A stretch of DNA of 64,000 nucleotides from Streptomyces sp. SDr-06 (lineage in GTDB: Bacteria; Actinomycetota; Actinomycetes; Streptomycetales; Streptomycetaceae), in the NCBI RefSeq assembly GCF_003324565.1, contig NZ_QOLA01000013.1:62001-126000 (forward strand). The letters run 5' to 3'. How positions within the stretch are numbered: position 1 is the first letter of the stretch; each line of letters starts with the position of its first letter. Of this stretch, positions 61,398-64,000 are shown piece by piece. A model generated the notes under the pieces. The model worked only from the letters and a program-made list of their open reading frames with translations. It searched no databases and was not told the DNA's origin. A program made the translations under genes and the position numbers.

Positions 61398-62687
61398 TCA
61401 GACGCGGGCGCGCGCCCGGGCGGGGGCCGATTGCGCCGAGCGGGCCACCACGCGGGACCGCGACCGGTGCAGGCGCAGCGAGGCCGTGACGAGCGCCAGG
61501 GCGAGGACCGTCATCGCGGCGCCCGCCCAGGCGGTGGCCGCGAAGCCCAGGTTCGCGCTGATCACCACACCGCCGAGCCAGGGGCCCGCGGTGTTGCCCA
61601 GGTTGAACGAGGACGTCGTCGTCGCGCCGGCCAGCGTGGGGGCGGCGCCGCCGACGTTGAACATGCGGGCGTTGAGCGCCGGGGCCGTGTAGAACGCCGA
61701 CAGGCCGATCAGGAACGACAGGGTGATCGCGACCGCGGGCGTCGAGGCGAACAGCGCCAGCGCGACCAGGAACACGGTCGAGGCGGTGATGCCGCTGAGC
61801 AGCACGCCGAAGAGGTGCGCGTCGGCGACCCGGCCGCCGATCGTGGTGCCGATCAGCGCGCCCACCCCGAACAGGCCGAGGACGGCCGGGACCCAGCCCG
61901 CGTCCACGTGCGCGACATCGGTGAGCAGCGGCTTGAGGTAGCTGAACGCGCAGAACACGCCGCCCGCGGCGAGCGCGGTGATCGCGACCGACAGGAGGAC
62001 CTGCGGATCGCGGTAGATCCGCAGCTCTCGGCCGAGCCGGGGCCTCTCGGCGGGGAGCGGGATGCGGGGGATGCGCGTCACGATGCCGACGAGCGCGATC
62101 GCGGAGGCCGCGCCGACCGCCCAGAACGCCGCGCGCCAGCCCAGCCCGTCACCGAGCAGCGCGCCGAGCGGCACGCCCAGGACGTTCGCGATCGACAGTC
62201 CGCCGATCATGACGGCCATCGCGCGGGCCCTCGCGTTGACCGGGACCATCGCGATGGCGACCGCGGCGCCGACCGCCCAGAACCCGGCACAGGCCAGCGC
62301 GGAGACGATCCGCGAGGCGAAGAGCAGCGCGTAGTTCGGGGCCAGCGCGCCCGCCACCTGCCCCAGGCCGAACGTCGTGATCAGCGCGATCAGGGTGGTG
62401 CGCCGCGGAAGGCGCAGCGTCGCCACCGCGAGCAGCGGGGCGCCCACCACCATGCCGATCGCGAAGGCCGAGATCAGCAGGCCCGCCTGCGGGATGGACA
62501 CGCTCATGTCGTCGGCGATGGCCGGGAGCAGCCCGGTGAGCATGAACTCGCTGGTCCCGAGGGCGAAGACGGACAGGCCCAGGATGTAGACGGCGAGCGG
62601 CATGCGGCCGCCGGAGGGCGCGGAGGATTGAGCGGGAGAAGCGGGGGTGGGCGCGGGCACGGGCGTGGGTATGGGCTCGGCGGGCAT
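61398..62687 (-). CDS. MFS transporter (DHA1/arabinose-efflux type)
   Basis: 429-residue 12-helix major facilitator. The first helix is LAVYILGLSVFALGTSEFML, the motif-A-like loop lies after helix 2 (LATLRLPRRTTL), and LSIANVLGVPLGALLGDGLG resembles motif C of drug:H+ antiporters. It belongs to the YdhP/PbuE group of efflux pumps, so export of a drug or metabolite is likely but the substrate is unknown. The start is uncertain: ATG 62687, or TTG 62699. Confidence 0.85.
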   Translation of the reverse strand: MPAEPIPTPVPAPTPASPAQSSAPSGGRMPLAVYILGLSVFALGTSEFMLTGLLPAIADDMSVSIPQAGLLISAFAIGMVVGAPLLAVATLRLPRRTTLIALITTFGLGQVAGALAPNYALLFASRIVSALACAGFWAVGAAVAIAMVPVNARARAMAVMIGGLSIANVLGVPLGALLGDGLGWRAAFWAVGAASAIALVGIVTRIPRIPLPAERPRLGRELRIYRDPQVLLSVAITALAAGGVFCAFSYLKPLLTDVAHVDAGWVPAVLGLFGVGALIGTTIGGRVADAHLFGVLLSGITASTVFLVALALFASTPAVAITLSFLIGLSAFYTAPALNARMFNVGGAAPTLAGATTTSSFNLGNTAGPWLGGVVISANLGFAATAWAGAAMTVLALALVTASLRLHRSRSRVVARSAQSAPARARARV

Positions 62688-62778
62688 ATCGGGTGCCAAC
62701 GCCGGATGGCCGAATCCGTATTCCCGAGCCCGGTCCTCCGCCCACCCCGGGCCCGCTCGAAGAGGACCGGCGGCCCCG

Positions 62779-63294
62779 TCAGTCCCGGGTCTGCTCGAAG
62801 AGGTGCTGGGCCTCCCTGCCGCCGATGGGGCGCGGGGTGTCGCCGATGCGCCGGAAGCCCGCGCGTTCCAGGACGCGCTGCGAGGCGGTGTTGTCCTCGT
62901 CCGTCGTGGCGTACACCGTCTCGACGGACGGCTGGGCCAGCGCCCACGCGGTGAGCGCCTTGAGGGACTCGGTGGCGTATCCCCGGCCGCGTACGGACTC
63001 CGCCAGGTCGTAGCCGATCTCGACCCGGCCGTCCTCGGGCGGGCCGTGGAAGCCGATGCCGCCGATGGCCCGGTCGTCCTCGGTGCGGACGATGACGTAG
63101 GCGCCCCAGCCCGTGCGGTGGCGGCCGGTCTCCATGCCCGCCAGCATCTTCGCGGCGGCGAAGCGGCTGCCCTCGTGCGGGCCGCCGGGGGCCCAGCGCC
63201 AGCCGCCGGAGCCGCCTTCCTGGAGCTCGGCGGCCGACGCGCGGGTCAGCTCGTGGAGGGCGATGCGTTCGGCCTGGACCGTCACGGGGAGCAC
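62779..63294 (-). CDS. GNAT-family N-acetyltransferase (RimJ-like)
   Basis: 171-residue acetyltransferase of the RimJ/RimL type. The acetyl-CoA site is VEIGYDLAESVRGRGYATES, followed by the C-terminal signature VYATTDEDNTASQRVLERAG. It probably acetylates a protein N-terminus or an antibiotic-like amine; the substrate is unknown. The GTG start at 63294 is the first in a coding-like frame. Confidence 0.85.
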   Translation of the reverse strand: MLPVTVQAERIALHELTRASAAELQEGGSGGWRWAPGGPHEGSRFAAAKMLAGMETGRHRTGWGAYVIVRTEDDRAIGGIGFHGPPEDGRVEIGYDLAESVRGRGYATESLKALTAWALAQPSVETVYATTDEDNTASQRVLERAGFRRIGDTPRPIGGREAQHLFEQTRD

Positions 63295-63348
63295 GCCGGG
63301 ACACCTGCTTTCCGTCAGGGAGCGGAGCGAGCCGTGGGCTCAGGCTGA

Positions 63349-63996
63349 TTATGTGGTGAGCAGGGTCAGTTCCGCCTCCAGGTTCTCCCGGGCCGCCGCC
63401 TCCCACTCGCGGGCGCCGTACGGGGTGCGGAACAGCCGCGGCAGCCCCAGCAGTTGGGTCAGCACCTCGGCGCGGCCCGCCCGGAACGCCTCGGCGGGCA
63501 CGAAGGCGTACTCCTCGCGTACGGCCGCGGCGTAGGCGGCGTACGCCTCCGGGGCGGCGGCCAGGATCGCGAGGTCGGCGTCGCACAGGACCTCGCCGTC
63601 GGTGTCGCCGTCCTCGGGCGCGTGGGTCACGGTCAGCCGCACCAGGCGGGCCACCTCCGCGGTGTCCTCGGCGCTCAACCCGGCCTCGGCCAGGGCGCGT
63701 TCGGCGAGCCGGGCCGAACGCTCCTCGTTCTCCGAGCGGTCGGGCAGGTACACGGCGTCGTGGAACCAGGCGGCCAGGCGTACGAGGTCGGGGTGGTCGG
63801 CGTATCGCTCCAGTACGTCGATGTGGTCCAGGACCGCGGTGAGGTGGGCGGTGTCGTGGTAGCGGCGGTGGGGTTCCGCCCACCGGGCCAGCAGGGCGTC
63901 GCCGTACGGCGCGGGGTCGACGGCGTCGTCCTGGGCGGGGCGCACCGCCGTGAGCGCGGCCCGCCAGCGGGCGCGGAGGGGGTCGTTGTCCGGCAT
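63349..63996 (-). CDS. HD-domain metal-dependent phosphohydrolase
   Basis: 215-residue HD-superfamily protein. The metal ligands are visible as HRRYHDTAHL, WFHDAVYLPD (the HD pair) and CDADLAILAA. Members hydrolyse nucleotides or act on cyclic nucleotides; this short actinobacterial subgroup has no assigned substrate. The ATG at 63996 lies four bases from the window end, so the promoter region is not visible. Confidence 0.85.
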   Translation of the reverse strand: MPDNDPLRARWRAALTAVRPAQDDAVDPAPYGDALLARWAEPHRRYHDTAHLTAVLDHIDVLERYADHPDLVRLAAWFHDAVYLPDRSENEERSARLAERALAEAGLSAEDTAEVARLVRLTVTHAPEDGDTDGEVLCDADLAILAAAPEAYAAYAAAVREEYAFVPAEAFRAGRAEVLTQLLGLPRLFRTPYGAREWEAAARENLEAELTLLTT

Positions 63997-64000
63997 GCGG

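Overview
The window is very GC-rich actinobacterial chromosome. Gene content and order point to Streptomyces: phoR-phoP, carD, ispD-ispF, cysS, rlmB, msiK and tRNA-Thr, then terD, cdgB, nagKA, otsBA, thrC, csp and groEL2. This order matches my memory of the S. coelicolor core around SCO4229-SCO4310. Most genes are ordinary core genes. Accessory material sits after the tRNA (about 13-23 kb), around 48-56 kb, and in repeat-filled gaps.

Layout. 0-10 kb: phosphate two-component pair, a lipoprotein, CarD, isoprenoid genes ispDF, an F420-dependent oxidoreductase, cysS, rlmB and a DoxX-like membrane protein. 10-13 kb: a nucleotidyltransferase, a small exported protein, the multi-sugar ABC ATPase MsiK and tRNA-Thr(UGU). 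13-22 kb: an Mrr-nuclease/TerD fusion, two flavoenzymes, a thiol-disulfide lipoprotein, a rhomboid-like protein, a GNAT enzyme and a pentapeptide-repeat protein. 22-29 kb: the HbpS-SenS-SenR heme/redox sensing system, M1 and M4 metallopeptidases and TerD. 29-38 kb: ArfB-type ribosome rescue factor, flavin reductase, the diguanylate cyclase CdgB, and an amino-sugar locus (nagK, nagA, a PfkB kinase and a lone sugar-binding lipoprotein). 38-43 kb: trehalose and glucosylglycerate synthesis. 43-48 kb: a SAM riboswitch before thrC, a MoaD-like carrier, a cold-shock gene and a lone groEL with two CIRCE operators. 48-56 kb: DUF397/XRE pair, a large LAXTG-anchored protein with a nuclease-like motif, and a three-gene WXG-like/DUF1023/lipoprotein cluster. 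56-64 kb: murR-murQ-murP for N-acetylmuramic acid, two small genes, a second cold-shock gene, an MFS transporter, a GNAT enzyme and an HD protein.

Connections. Three DasR-type (dre) operators, one before msiK and two in the nagK/binding-protein intergenic region, link sugar-import energy supply to amino-sugar catabolism. The mur operon adds the second cell-wall sugar. Many genes have a TANNNT -10 box 6-8 nt before the start codon, which predicts leaderless mRNAs. An oriented composite repeat (a GGGGCTCCGCCCC hairpin, a conserved module, then an array of a 58-bp unit) follows the 3' ends of four genes. The least explained coding objects are the coiled-coil/Mrr/TerD fusion and the sortase-anchored PD-(D/E)XK-like protein with its divergent acidic neighbour.
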